From positions 380,873,289 to 380,937,288 of the forward strand of contig CM066033.1 of the NCBI GenBank assembly GCA_033557465.1: a stretch of 64,000 nt of DNA, given 5' to 3'. Origin of the DNA: Ichthyophis bannanicus (lineage: Eukaryota > Chordata > Amphibia > Gymnophiona > Ichthyophiidae). Position numbers and translations under genes: made by a program. Position 1 is the stretch's first letter. Each line of letters begins with the position of its first letter. The notes below the pieces were generated by a model. The model was not told the origin of the DNA, did no database searches, and worked only from the letters and a program-made list of their open reading frames with translations. Positions 52,560 through 63,050 of this stretch are shown one piece after another.

Positions 52560-53520
52560 TCTATAGTGCATCTCCAATCAAGCCAGCTAGTTCCTGTATA
52601 CCCACCAACCTTATAGCCCCACCTGGAGTATGGGCAGAAGATAATCCACCTGGCCTAGCGAAGAACATAGCCCATGTCATTGTCACCCTCAAGCCAGGAA
52701 TGGAACCAGTGCATGTGAAGCAGTATCCTCTCCCTCGACCAGCCATTGAAGGAATCCACTGCCATTTGATGAAACTGCTGAAGTATGGACTTCCCAAGGA
52801 ATGCCAGTCACCCTGGAACACCTCCCTTCTCCCAGTTAAGAAACCTGGGACAGGGGATTACCGCCCAGTACAAGATCTGAGGCGAGTGAATGATGCAGCT
52901 GAAACTATACACCCAGCGGTACCAAATCCTTATATTCTCTTGGGACTGATCCCCGCTGAGGCTACTCATTTTACCGTCCTGGACCTGAAAGATGCCTTTT
53001 TCTGTGTACGCCTAGCCTCCACCAGTCAACTTTTGTTTGCTTTTGAATGGCAAGACCCCACAACAAGAAGGCGGGGCCAACTCACCTGGACTAGATTACT
53101 TCAAGAATTCACCTAATCTCTTCAGTGCTATTTTAAATCAAGATCTTTCAAGCTACTATGTGAACCCAGGAGAAAGGGTTCTTCTCCAGTATGTGGACAA
53201 CTTGCTTATAGCCACCAACTCAGAAAGTGAATGTCTATAAGTCACCAGTGAACTCTTGGATACAAAGTCTCAAGAGCCAAGGCATAATTATGTCAAACAA
53301 GTTAAATACCTAGGATTCCAGTTGTCCAGCAGAATTAGACGTCTGGGACCAGAACGCAAAGAAGCTGTATGCAGTATTCCTACTCCAACCACCAGGAGGC
53401 AAGTGAGAGCCTTCTTGGGTGCCGCAGAGTACTGTCGTATATGGATCCCCAATTTTGCGCTGCTAGCAAAACCATTGTATCAAGCTACCAAAGGAATGGA
53501 AAAGTCTCCATTGGAATAGG
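52560..53520 (+). pseudogene. ERV copy B reverse transcriptase remnant
   Basis: Class I-like RT: QYPLPRPAIEGI, CQSPWNTSLLPVKKPG, YRPVQDLRRVN, FTVLDLKDAFFCVRL. A frameshift near 53088 leads to LTWTRL/FKNSPNLF in the next frame. The catalytic box reads YVDN instead of YVDD. A TAA follows at 53239. The connection region continues (KYLGFQLSS, RQVRAFLGAAEYCRIWIP) to a TAG at 53518. Confidence 0.9.
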
Positions 53521-53529
53521 GACTTGAAC

Positions 53530-54290
53530 AGGATGCAGCCTTTTGATCTTTGAAAACCACTCTGATGTTATCACCAGTTCTGGGTCTACCAGATGTCCAG
53601 AAAACCTTTCAGTCTCTATGTTCATGAGTCACAAGGAAATGTTCTAGGAGTGTTGACTCAATCTCATTGGATCTTGGCAACGACCAGTAGCCTATTTGTC
53701 AAAACAATCGGATGTAATTGCAAAAGGCTGGCCCCTTGTTTGAGAGCTGTTGCAGCTACAGCCCTCCTAGTGAGCAATCTTCAAGTTACTGTACCACACT
53801 CTGTTCTAACCATTATGAAACACAAAGGAAACTTCTAGCTAATTCACGAATGTTGAGGTATCAGAGTATGCTGTGTGAAAACCCCCAGATACAATTGAAG
53901 GTCAGTCAAGCTCTGAATCCTGCTACGTTGTTACCAGTTGGTCTTGACCCCCCTGATCATGACTGTTTAGAAACTATGGACACTATATTCTCAAGTCACC
54001 CTGATTCGACTGATGTTCCTTTGGAGAACCCTGGACGGAGTTTCTTTGTAGATGGAAGCAATCTTGTCATCATTAATGGACATTGTTGTGCCAGATATGC
54101 AGTAGTGACCCTTGATCTGGTAGTTGAGTCCTCAGCCCTGGCCCCAGGAACTTCAGCACAGAAAGCTGAACTGATAGCTCTTACTAGAGCACTGACAATA
54201 GGAAAAGGGGCTCTATCTAAATGTGTACCCAGATTCCAAGTATGCCCTTACAACCTTGCATGCACATGGGGCCCTGTATAAAGAATGAGG
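53530..54290 (+). pseudogene. ERV copy B connection and RNase H remnant
   Basis: FFVDGSN carries the first RNase H Asp, KAELIALTRAL the Glu, and a shifted frame gives DSKYA with the third acidic residue. HAHGALYKE near 54265 marks the end of the domain in that shifted frame. Stops precede RNase H between 53546 and 53720. Confidence 0.82.
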
Positions 54291-54339
54291 GTGGATAACC
54301 TCAGGAAGCAAGTCCATTAAGTATGGCCCCGAGATATTG

Positions 54340-54844
54340 ATATTATCAGATGCATACTGCCTACAGATTTCAGAATTTAGGAAAAGTAGAATGTATGAAT
54401 AGAACCCTGAAATCTCAGTTGTCCAAACTTTGCCAAGAAGTTCACCTGAAGTGGCCCCAGGTTCTTCCTATAGCCCTTCTTAGGATATACTTAGCCCCTG
54501 CTAAGTCTTTAGGAGTTTCCCCTTTTGAGATTCTGTATGGGCGACCCCCGCCTATTGTATAGGAAATAAAGGGAGATATGGAACAGATTAGATCTGAAAT
54601 TACTAGACAAGAACTATTGGTTTTAAGTTCTGTTTTGCAGAGTCTTCATACGTGGGTACAAGACCAGCTGCTCATCCATCTAACAGAACCCCTGCATCCT
54701 CTCAAGCCTGGAGTCTCGGTGTGGATCAAAGAGTGGAGAAAGACACCGTTGACACCGCATTGGAAGGGACCTTATGTTGTCATCTTGTTAACCCCAACAG
54801 CAGTTAAAGTTGCAAAACTCGAACCCTGGATTCATCACAGTTGA
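54340..54844 (+). pseudogene. ERV copy B integrase, C-terminal half only
   Basis: The match begins inside the catalytic core (GKVECMNRTLKSQL, the block holding the last Glu of D,D-35-E, here apparently Cys-Met in place of the usual context) and goes on through PFEILYGRPPP and a C-terminal domain with HWKGPYVVIL. The zinc-binding N terminus and both core Asp residues are deleted. A TAG at 54560 splits the remainder. Confidence 0.85.
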
Positions 54845-54983
54845 ATAAAGTCAGCAGCCATTGATAGCAATGTAGAAAGGAAGGCAGCTACAAAGATATT
54901 AGCTATGTGGCAATATTACCCTATACCCCACGATGATGCTATTACACCTGTATAATGTGTTAATTGACTAATGAGTAATTTAA

Positions 54984-55015
54984 TTCTCACCCTTTCTCAC
55001 TTGTGGGTGAGAATA
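54984..55015 (+). other. Hairpin before the polypurine tract
   Basis: ATTCTCACCC and GGGTGAGAAT form a perfect 10-bp stem with a 12-base loop, ending four bases before the polypurine tract. It could act in RNA as a structural element, but no function is shown. Confidence 0.7.
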
Positions 55016-55018
55016 ATC

Positions 55019-55029
55019 AAAGAGGGGAA
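55019..55029 (+). promoter_or_regulatory. ERV copy B polypurine tract
   Basis: AAAGAGGGGAA lies directly before the 3' LTR, where plus-strand DNA synthesis starts. Confidence 0.9.
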
Positions 55030-55584
55030 TGTGGCAGGCTATGGCCTAGCATGGCCTGCTACTATGAAAGGCCTGTAAGTTAGGCCTGGATCCCAACCCC
55101 CATTATAGCTAGAAAAGAACCAAAAATCTGTGAAAAATGAGAAAACTGTTTTAAACTGCTTAATAAGAAGTTTTACATGAATTCATAAGTCTTTCATTAT
55201 TCTCTTCTGTGCAAAAATGTTTCAATATATGCATTCCTGGAGCTAGGGATAACCTTGCAGTAGAGAAGTATCAAATCTAGAAACTGCACCATTGTTAGAA
55301 CAGTCCTACAGGAGGGGGCTGGTTGCTAGGCCCCGGAGGGATCTCTAATTGAACAGGTGCAGGGGGCGTTGGAGCCAATAGGAAGTTTGCATGTATCAAG
55401 CTGGGACCAATAGAAAGTTCTCATGTATCAAACAGAAGAAAAGGGTATAAATGGTTATCTCTCTGTAAAACCTTTGCTCAGTTCCTTTTGAAGCTTTGAC
55501 TAACTGGGCCTGTGCACAATAAACTGGCTTAGACCCTGTCAATTGACTCCTGGATTTATTCATTGATTGCACTTTGCTGCAACA
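55030..55584 (+). repeat. ERV copy B 3' LTR
   Basis: Same length as the 5' LTR. TATAAA at 55446-55451 and AATAAA at 55518-55523. Followed by the second GTTA. Confidence 0.95.
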
Positions 55585-55800
55585 GTTAGAGCGACAGCCT
55601 AGTACCCAAACAATCAGGGTTTGATTCTCACTGGCACCCCTTGTGACCTTAGGCAAGTCACTTTACCCTTCATTGCCTCAGAAGAAAAGGCCTGGCAATC
55701 TACTTCCGGTCATACCTTGTCAAGAAAACACAGGGGCTGTTGGGTCACCAGGAATCAACACTGACTTAACAGCACTTAAAAAAAATTAAACCACCTGGAG
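55585..55800 (+). mobile_element. tRNA-derived SINE, right part, RTE-like tail
   Basis: Continues from 48421. 'Gggtttgattctcactggca' holds the B box, 'ccttaggcaagtcactttac' the conserved body. The tail 'gggtcaccaggaatcaacac' and 'tgacttaacagcactta' resembles RTE-clade LINE 3' ends, unlike the L2-tailed SINE at 15.4 kb. Confidence 0.72.
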
Positions 55801-55859
55801 AATGACAGAGTACAGAAAAGAAATGCTTTTAAATAAATAAATGTGAAAGGACTGAATTC

Positions 55860-56368
55860 TCCTCAAATGTGACACAGGGTGTTTAAACAGTTTGTTTATG
55901 TTGAGATGTGATCTTTCTTCAGGAGACTCATCTCACTCAGAAGACAGAAGGGTTATCATGGCAAAGGAATTATTCCCAGGTCTATTGTACTAACTGGAAG
56001 GGAAAAAAGGTGGCGAGCATTGCTGTCTTAATGCACAATGCTCTGCCCATGGATGTGAAAGGGGTATACAATGATAGGGAGGGGTGGTTATGTTGTTATG
56101 GAAGGACAGACTAGATAGGCCATGTGGTCTTTTTCTGTCATCATGTTTCTATGTTTCTATGGTTAATAAAATTACAGGTATTATTTTTTAATGGGGAAGC
56201 CCTCATCTTTGCTAATGTGTATGGGCCCAATGCTGATCAACCCCCTTTTTGGAAGAAGCTGGGGATAAGCTGATGGTGTGGGAAGACTTTACTGTTGCCC
56301 TTATCCCAGAATGGAGGATAAGATGAGTAGGAGTGGGGATAAAAGTATAGTTGTGCATAAAGCACTTA
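55860..56368 (+). pseudogene. L1/Tx1-like ORF2 endonuclease, middle part
   Basis: IFLQETHLTQKTEGLSW is the 'LQETHL' block of L1-type endonucleases. Then comes KKVASIAVLMHNALP, and after a short CR1 tail insertion (about 56095-56162, 'ggccatgtggtctttttctg'), in shifted frames, LIFANVYGPNADQP. The mariner element cuts the frame at 56369. Confidence 0.82.
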
Positions 56369-57294
56369 TGAGGTCTGTCCAAAAAGAAACCAAACTTGCT
56401 AAAGAGGGCGCCAGTGAGCCAACACAGCAGACTCACGATAATGGTGATGTGTAGTGATGACCTTGAGCTTTAGCCTCCCACTTGAACAATCACGCCACAT
56501 GAATTAGTTATAGACTACATGCAAAGAGTGAACTTGTCTCATGTACCTTTTGTTATTTCTGTAACAAGTGACCTTTCAGAGCAGATTTCAACTTCAGGAA
56601 TACAAAGAAGTCTGCGGGGGCCAAATCTGGAGAGTAGGGAGGCTGCAGGACTAGAGACATCTCGTGCTTTGCCAAAAATTCATGGATAAGGAGCGATGAG
56701 TGATTGTGACACGGTCTGCTTTTTGCTCATCTGTCCAGAGATGAGGGACAAATTTTGCAGCAGCACAATGCATCAGGTTTTTCAGTTACAATTGTGTGAC
56801 ATTAACTTTTACTGATGCCTATTTCTTCAGCAACTTCAAGGACAGTTGGATGACGATTTTCAAGAATCAAAAGCACGCACATCAACGTCCATTGATGTGG
56901 AAAGCTGTCCAGTTTTGGGACTGTCTTTGGTGGACGTTCTGCTGGATTTGAAACATTGGTACCATTCATAACATTGTTTGCAGCTTAAATAATCCTCTCC
57001 ATAAGCTTGCTGCGACATCTGCAAAGTCTCAGTAAAAATAAATTTCACACAGAATTTCACGCAAACGCGCTGCTCTTCAAGATCCTTCATATTTCAACTT
57101 GCAAAAAATAGCAAAAGGCGCATGAGATGAGTTCACTCTACTGCATGTAGTCCATAACTAATTCAAGTGGCGTGATCAAACAAGTGGAAGTTTAAAGCTG
57201 AAAGTCACCACTACTCATCATCATTATCGTGAGTCTGCTGTGTTGGCTTGCTGACGCCCTCTAACAAGTTTGGTTTCTTTTTGGACAGACCTCG
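56369..57294 (-). mobile_element. mariner-family DNA transposon, internally deleted
   Basis: 926 bp flanked by TA on both sides. The ends are inverted repeats starting 'gaggtctgtccaaaaagaaa' and similarity extends about 190 bp inwards. The minus strand holds transposase remnants: the N-terminal helix-turn-helix region (QAYGEDYLSCKQCYEWYQCF, GQLSTS, 57090-56860) and, after a deletion, PYSPDLAPADFF, the block with the last catalytic Asp. The middle of the catalytic domain is absent. Confidence 0.9.
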
Positions 57295-57800
57295 TAAACA
57301 TCTGTTGGAGCGTTTTCACCTTGTCGATCTTTGGAGGGTGCAGCACATTCAGAGGGATTGTAGCTTTAACTCACACTCCCATGACACCTATGTTTCAATC
57401 GATATGTTGCTAGTAGATTGTCATTGGCAGCAGGTTGTCTTGAGGACACAAATTGAGGCCATTAGGATCCAGGACCATGCTCCAGTTTGGGGCATATTTG
57501 AGGGAGGCTGTCCTGTAGAGGGTGTTCCTTTTGGAGGCTGAATGAATGTTTGCTTGGGGATGATAAAATGGTGGAGGACATCCTCATGTTCATAAAGGAC
57601 TACCTTAAGATTAATAACATTGGGGAAGTGGGGCTGGACGTCCTCTGGGATGGTTTGAAAGCTCTGGTCAGAGGGTGGTCCTTCCATAAGAATAAAGAGA
57701 GGAGGCAGAGGGAAGTGCAGCTCCTGTTTGCAAACATGAAGTCGGCATTGGGCGGTCTGAGGAGATGGAAGCAAACAGCCCCACAGCGCAGAGGTTTAAG
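57295..57800 (+). pseudogene. L1/Tx1-like ORF2 endonuclease end and linker
   Basis: The frame continues cleanly after mariner: LERFHLVDLWRVQHIQRD, HSHDTYVSIDMLLV (catalytic 'S.IDY'-type block) and IRIQDHAPVW (the 'SDH' block, here QDH). A linker follows (VGLDVLWDGLKALVRGW). The second frame begins after a stop at 57541. Confidence 0.85.
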
Positions 57801-57804
57801 ATAA

Positions 57805-58060
57805 GCGCCATGGGGTTGTTTGCGGCCATTGTCACTGCTGCATGTCCCAGAGCAGGGCAGCAGCAGTGCAAATGGGTGCCGTAGAGGAGCAGGCGGGTGC
57901 AAAGGATGAGGTTCGCCTAGGGCACCTCAGCTTTACACAGATTGTGAGCACTTCGGGGACAAGGGAAATATATACATATAGTACCTGAATGTAAAACCGC
58001 TTTGACTTGTAGAAAAGCGGTATATAAGCCCAGTTAAATAAATAAAATAAATAAATAAAT
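57805..58060 (+). mobile_element. SINE-like insertion with L2-type tail
   Basis: Ends 'taaaaccgctttgacttgta' and 'aaaagcggtatataagccca' with AAAT repeats. The upstream 150 bp are GC-rich and have no clear tRNA-like box. Confidence 0.5.
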
Positions 58061-58525
58061 CTCCTTGTGCCGGACCTACTTGAAGGTTGCAGTTACATAG
58101 GACAGGGACAAATTGCTTTCCGCTAATTCCATCCCCCTTTTTAAATCTATTATAGAAGATTTGAGATAAATAGCAGGATGTGTTCTGGTTGAGGCAGGTA
58201 ACTACTATCAAAATGAATATCCTTCCCCATTTACTTTGTTTTTCAGGCTCTTCCAATTCCTATACTACAGCAGAGTTGTGGGGTACTCCAGAAATAACTT
58301 CAATTTATTTAGCATAAACAGCTTCCTAGGGTATAGTAGAAGGTTCTATATTCTAGTAGGCCTATAGGGGGATTAGGGTCTCTGACATTTGTGGGACTGG
58401 CAGGGAAACAAAAAATTAAGGAACTATATACATATAGAACAATATTATTTTTTGGTTATCCATTCCAGTATGTCTCCTGGATTCCTCGGAGTGCAATTAA
58501 GCAAACTGGAGTAGTTAACCCCTAT
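58061..58525 (+). pseudogene. L1/Tx1-like ORF2, region after RT
   Basis: MNILPHLLC followed by the shifted words ALPIPI corresponds to the 'MNILPKLLYLFQALPIPIP' block after the RT of L1/Tx1 elements. The RT itself is missing between 57.8 and 58.1 kb. Confidence 0.65.
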
Positions 58526-58920
58526 ACACAATGGGTCTGATATTCAAAGGATTTATGCTCCTAACTTTAAGTGATACTCCTAAATTGGCCTCTTTAAAAA
58601 TTTACTAGGGTTAAGTGCCTAAACATTTTCTTAAAATTTCACTAACCGTCTACATTTAGGAGTATAAAACATGGGTGGCAAAGTGGGCAGATCTAGGATG
58701 GGAAAAAGATAGGAGCTTAGTACTGATTTTCAGCAGTATGCATCTAATTTAGGCTCATAAATCTAAGCAAATGATTGGCAAATCTAAATTCAGAAGTATA
58801 AATTTTAAGCTCCTAAATTAGGATGAACTTTCGGCTGAAAACTTAGGAGCTTAAGTGTGACTGAAAATAAGGTACAAATTTAGGAGTCTAAATTTAGGAG
58901 CTCAACATATCTTATAGGTT
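58526..58920. repeat. AT-rich MITE-like element
   Basis: Starts 'gggtctgatattcaaaggat' and carries many 'ctaaatttaggag' words in both orientations. It sits between two blocks of the L1/Tx1-like ORF2. Exact ends unclear. Confidence 0.5.
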
Positions 58921-60190
58921 TTGGACTTGACTGGGGATAAGTTGCATAAGGCAGATACTTCTCCACTTTGACGCCGTTATGCTTCACTCCAGACTTCCAA
59001 GCAGTGCGTGAGGGGCTGAGGGGGGTTTGTATTTTAAATGGGAATGGATGAGATTGGCTACCTTTGCTCAGTTTCTGTGTGGGAATGAGATTTTATCTTT
59101 TCAGGATTTGAAGGAGAACTATAGGCCCAATTTTCGAAGGTATTTATACAGGTAGTGCCCTTTGAAAATTCCGGATAAGTCCCTAACGCATCCAGATGCT
59201 ATGTGGCTAGCATCTGGGCGTGTTAGGGGTATTCCAGGGCAGAGCAGGGGCAGAGGAAAGGGCTAACCGGGTAGCATTGAAAATCAATGCTACCCAGTTT
59301 TTCCTTGCCTATCTTTCAGGCGCAGGGGCTAAAATCGATGCTACCCGGCTAGCTCCTGCGGCTTCCGCGGTGTGCGGCAAGACCCATATTTTCAATGCCG
59401 GGGCCACATATGAACCCAGCATTAAAAATCCAGGTTAGGCAGAAGGGGGGCAAGCTATACGCCAACATGGCGCATAGCACCGGCCAGCTGAAAATTGGGC
59501 CCTATGTCCTTAGGGACACAGACCAATTCCAATATCTCCAAGTGGTATCCTACTTGGGCAGGGTGGGGAGGAGACGAGTCAGCAAGGAGGGCGAGAGTAG
59601 ACTTGAGTCCTTACAGATCATGGGAGGTGGGGGAAGGCAAGTGGATTTGTCTTGGCACTGTACAAAACGGTGTGGTTGACACCTTTGTTAAATTTAAGTA
59701 TATACTTGCTTGAAAGGCTGATTTGGTGGAAAGTCTCTTTGAAAAGCAGAGGGAGAAAATCTGAGAAGGCATGAGGTGATTATCCATATCGGTAGTAAGC
59801 AAGGAGAATTCCTTTAATATTTTGTTGCAGTATTCTTTGACATAAGCCACGTGCATAAATAGTATGCGGGGACTTTGGCGACCTGCCGGAGGGAATGTGG
59901 TGGGCAGGGCACCTTTTTGCATGGTGGAGCACTGGAAACAGAGATTGTGTAAAGTGCTTTTAATGGAACAATTAACAGCACTACGACGTTTTAGAAACTT
60001 TTCAGAGGGAGTGGGCACTATTGCTGTTATATCTGAGTTTGGTTAACTTGTAGGGGGCATGAGTGGTTGGGGTTTTTTACTAGGTTTCATTTAATTTTGG
60101 ATACTCTTCTGTGTTGCTGGTTCTCACAGTGTTTTTCACTTGTTATCTATGTGTTTCTAAACTTTAACAAAAATTAAGTGTTAAAAAATG
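58921..60190 (+). pseudogene. L1/Tx1-like ORF2 C-terminal part and 3' UTR
   Basis: The frame FQDLKENY is interrupted by a MITE and continues VLRDTDQFQYLQVVSYL. This pairing matches the 'F..L...Y......F.YLQ..H' block of L1-type ORF2. Degenerate C-terminal and 3' UTR sequence follows to about 60.19 kb. Confidence 0.72.
59123..59501. mobile_element. MITE, 4-bp-TSD family, copy 2
   Basis: Inverted ends 'aggcccaattttcgaagg' and 'gctgaaaattgggcc'. CTAT on both sides. Removing the element and one CTAT leaves the L1/Tx1-like frame open, which fixes the boundaries. Internal words are shared with the 350-bp copy at 22.7 kb. Confidence 0.9.
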
Positions 60191-61300
60191 CTATTTAAGG
60201 TAACTTGACCCATTAGTTTCTAGACTGAAAAAAGCAGCCATCTATCATGTTCCATCTTCACCAAATGTTCTAGATAATCACTGTTGACTCTGTTACTGAT
60301 ATATTCTTGTATTTAATGATCTTATTAGCAGGTGAAAATATGAAGGGCCTGTCTAGTCGCTCAAGTAGCAACTACCGTCATACAGAAGAACTCGGTTCAG
60401 TTGCCTGGCCGAACTTCTGGTCTCCAGGCCAGCCAAAAGAACATAAGGCAGCACCAGTTAGCTGTGACTCCCTCCCCAGAGGCAGCTATCAGTCAACAGA
60501 GACATCTAATAGCCAGAGCCCGTATCTATGTTAGCTTGGTTCCAGGAGCCATGATTTATGTTCTTTGGCCAAGGATTGTCACCAAAATGGCTGGGCTGAG
60601 TTGGGAGGGGGATATAAAAAACTAGGGTGCATGCCCAAAGTAGTTGCAAATAAAAGTCCCATACTGTCATATTGCAATAAATGCTGGTGCCAATTGATTT
60701 GGAAGCTCGAAACAGAAGGAGGAAATTCCCAGGTCAATCACCTCCCCCAAAATAAAGCAAACTGCTCAGAAAAGTCACTAAGGCTTAATACAGGAGGTAC
60801 ACACAGCAACCAGTGCAGCGAAAACAAATGCCACTAAGTCACAACATATTTGAAACGAATACTCCCTTGACAGCACTGAAAATTGGAACATGTTAATTGA
60901 TCATTAAAATACGCCCAAAAAGTTGCTAAGCAGCAAGAAGGGAACCTACTTTTCTCAGAAGAAAGCAGATGCGCTCAATGTTTCTCAGTCGCTCTCGCTG
61001 TAGAAGAGAAAGGAAAGTTAGATCATAGCATGCTTTTTAGTGGTTCCCAAATGTGATACCACAGCCCGTCGTGATATCCACAAGGAAAATACAGAGATAG
61101 TTTTGCTTACACTGGAGGACTTAAAAGGCACAGTTTAGACAGGTTCTAGAGAGGAGAGTTCTGGTCCAGGTCAGAATGTGTACAAATGCAGAACCTTTTG
61201 TAAAATACCCAGATAGATGTCAGCAAACATAAGGATATTTGCCAGCACCTTCAAAAGGGGCAGTGATTTTAAAAAGCTGCATGTAGGAAAAAAATAAATA
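60191..61300. other. Unassigned DNA
   Basis: No gene, RNA or repeat family recognised. The frames at 60307-60837 show no motif and partly overlap each other. Possibly unique sequence. Confidence 0.3.
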
Positions 61301-61319
61301 AAAGGAGTGTCCTGCTCTT

Positions 61320-61575
61320 TCCCAAATCACTGCTCCCAACATTCACAAACCCCCTCACTCCCTGAACCCCTCTTAGGCCAGTCCAGAACCCCCCTGCCAG
61401 GCATGACCTCCCTCCCTACCCACTGACACCCTCCTTCCACCTCCATCACAGTTCTTGACTCTCTGACACCCCCTCGCATATCATTGCAGTTCCTGACTCC
61501 CCAATACCCCCTTGACACAGCATCCAATTTCCTGACACCCCCAGCAAAGCATTGCAGTTCCTAACACTGCCGACA
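61320..61575 (+). repeat. Pyrimidine-rich tandem array
   Basis: Units of about 45-50 bp near 'gcattgcagttcctgactcc' plus 'ccgacacccccttg'. A reverse-complement relative lies at about 62245-62375 ('aaactgcattgctaggtcag'). Confidence 0.7.
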
Positions 61576-61775
61576 GGGGAAATGGATTTAGCTTATGCCT
61601 TTTTTCAGAAGTTCAAGGCGAGTTACATTCTGTCCTTGGAGATCTTACAATCTAAATTTGTACCTGAGGCAATGTGGGGCTTAAATGACTTGCCCAAGAT
61701 CACAAGGAGCAGCAATGGGATTTGAACCCTGGCTCTAGCTCGCAGTTCTAACCATTAGTCTACTCCTGCACCCCC
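61576..61775 (-). mobile_element. tRNA-derived SINE, minus strand
   Basis: On the minus strand: 'gtagactaatggttagaact' (A-box region), 'gggttcaaatcccattgctg' (B box), 'cttgggcaagtcatttaagc', and a tail with 'agattgtaagatctccaagg'. The most complete copy of the SINE whose tails occur at 4.3 and 41.1 kb. Confidence 0.8.
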
Positions 61776-62011
61776 ACAACTTCATCAAATTCCACTCTCC
61801 ATGCCTCAGATACCCTGCCCACTCCCCCCCCCTAAGCTTTTATTGGTGTCCCTGGTGGTCTAAGGACCAGCATATCCTTTCTCTCCTTATTTGGCAGCTT
61901 AGCCCCTAGCAATAGTACTGCAAGACTACCACTAGGGGTCAGAGTCACTGTTTTGAATCTGGAGCTGAATGGAGCATGAGCAACCAGGCATCGCTCCTAA
62001 TCCCCCTAGAG

Positions 62012-62205
62012 CAGAGGTTCCCAACTCCAGTGCTGGAGGGCCAAACACCATTCAGGTTTTCAGGCTGTCCCTAATAAATATGCATGAGATGCAATTGCAT
62101 GCACTGCCCCCATTGTATTCAAATGTATCTCATGCATATTCATTAGGGACAGCCTGAAAACCTGAATGGTGTTTGGCCCTCCAGGACTGGAGTTGGGAAC
62201 CTCTG
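62012..62205. mobile_element. Palindromic hAT MITE with perfect 8-bp TSD
   Basis: 194 bp starting CAGAGGTTCCCAACTCCAGT and ending in its near-perfect reverse complement. The arms pair over about 85 bp. CCCTAGAG occurs on both sides. The centre holds 'atgcaattgcatgca'. A decayed relative is at 39.55 kb. Confidence 0.93.
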
Positions 62206-62214
62206 CCCTAGAGC

Positions 62215-63050
62215 ATCAGGGACTCCTGTTAAGACCTGAGGGTGGGTGGAATATGATGATGATGAGGGGCTCATAGACTTTGATGCTATGTTGGAGGGGC
62301 TTGGAAACTGCATTGCTAGGTCAGAGTGTGTAAATGGGGGTCGAGAACTGCAATAGCATGTTGGGGGCTGGTGCCGTCGGTCTTTGCACCTGCCCCTTCA
62401 AACTGGCACTTGTGTGTGTCTCAGAGCAGGTGTAAAGGCCGAGGTGCAAACCACACCCCCTTGAAATGTGTACATAATGTAAACTCTGCATGTAAATAGC
62501 TGCTTTCTAAAATCACTATTAGCACATGTAGCCTATCTACACATGTAAATGACGCTATTTACATGTGGAGATGCTTCTAAAATATCTGAATGTATGAGAA
62601 TCACCTATAAGCTTCAAAATTCTATCTCATCGAAGCACTATACTCAAAGCCTCAAAGAACCAGAAGCAGTACTCCAGTCAAAGCTGAGGAACATGCCATA
62701 CATGAGGAAAAATAATTTAATTGCATCTTATACTTCACTTTCACAGGAGGCAAAAAAAAATCTGCAGACAGTAAATCAATGATTAGTTGATGGTAATAAT
62801 GAATTCAGGAGTAGTTTTCACAGAAGCAGGGCTTCTGTTTGCCAGTTTTCCATCAAACTGATCATGTGCACTCATAAACCTAGAACGTGAAGGCAAACAA
62901 TGAACATTGGTCATTTTACTCTGCCTCTTCTTCCCATTACAATACCACACTCTGTAGATGAAGAGGGCACGTTGGAGCACCAAATGTCTAGCTACTACTA
63001 TCTGTGGTTCGTGTGTCAGTTGAAATCTTTTTAAATACAGTATCATCCTG
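62215..63050. other. Inverted array relative, MITE-like and unassigned DNA
   Basis: 62.24-62.38 kb is a reverse-complement relative of the 61.3-kb array. 62.46-62.58 kb has alternating 'acatgtaaat' and 'atttacatgt' words, MITE-like. The remainder shows no recognised feature. Confidence 0.4.

Larger units (their letters stand above)
48422..55584 (+). mobile_element. Endogenous retrovirus copy B, class I-like provirus
   Basis: A provirus of 7,163 bp with paired 555-bp LTRs, a tRNA-Gly primer-binding site and a polypurine tract, flanked by GTTA on both sides (4-bp duplication, usual for gammaretrovirus-like integrases). Internal remnants in order are leader, unassigned DNA with a membrane-like frame, gag capsid piece, protease, RT, RNase H and part of integrase. 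No env is present after pol. Coding regions carry many stops, frameshifts and at least one large deletion, so the copy is not competent. Confidence 0.95.

Noticed and set aside
60307..60837. Three overlapping plus-strand frames of 74-90 codons
   Set aside because: No domain, no splice-site pattern that joins them, and they overlap in different frames. Transcript data would be needed to reconsider.
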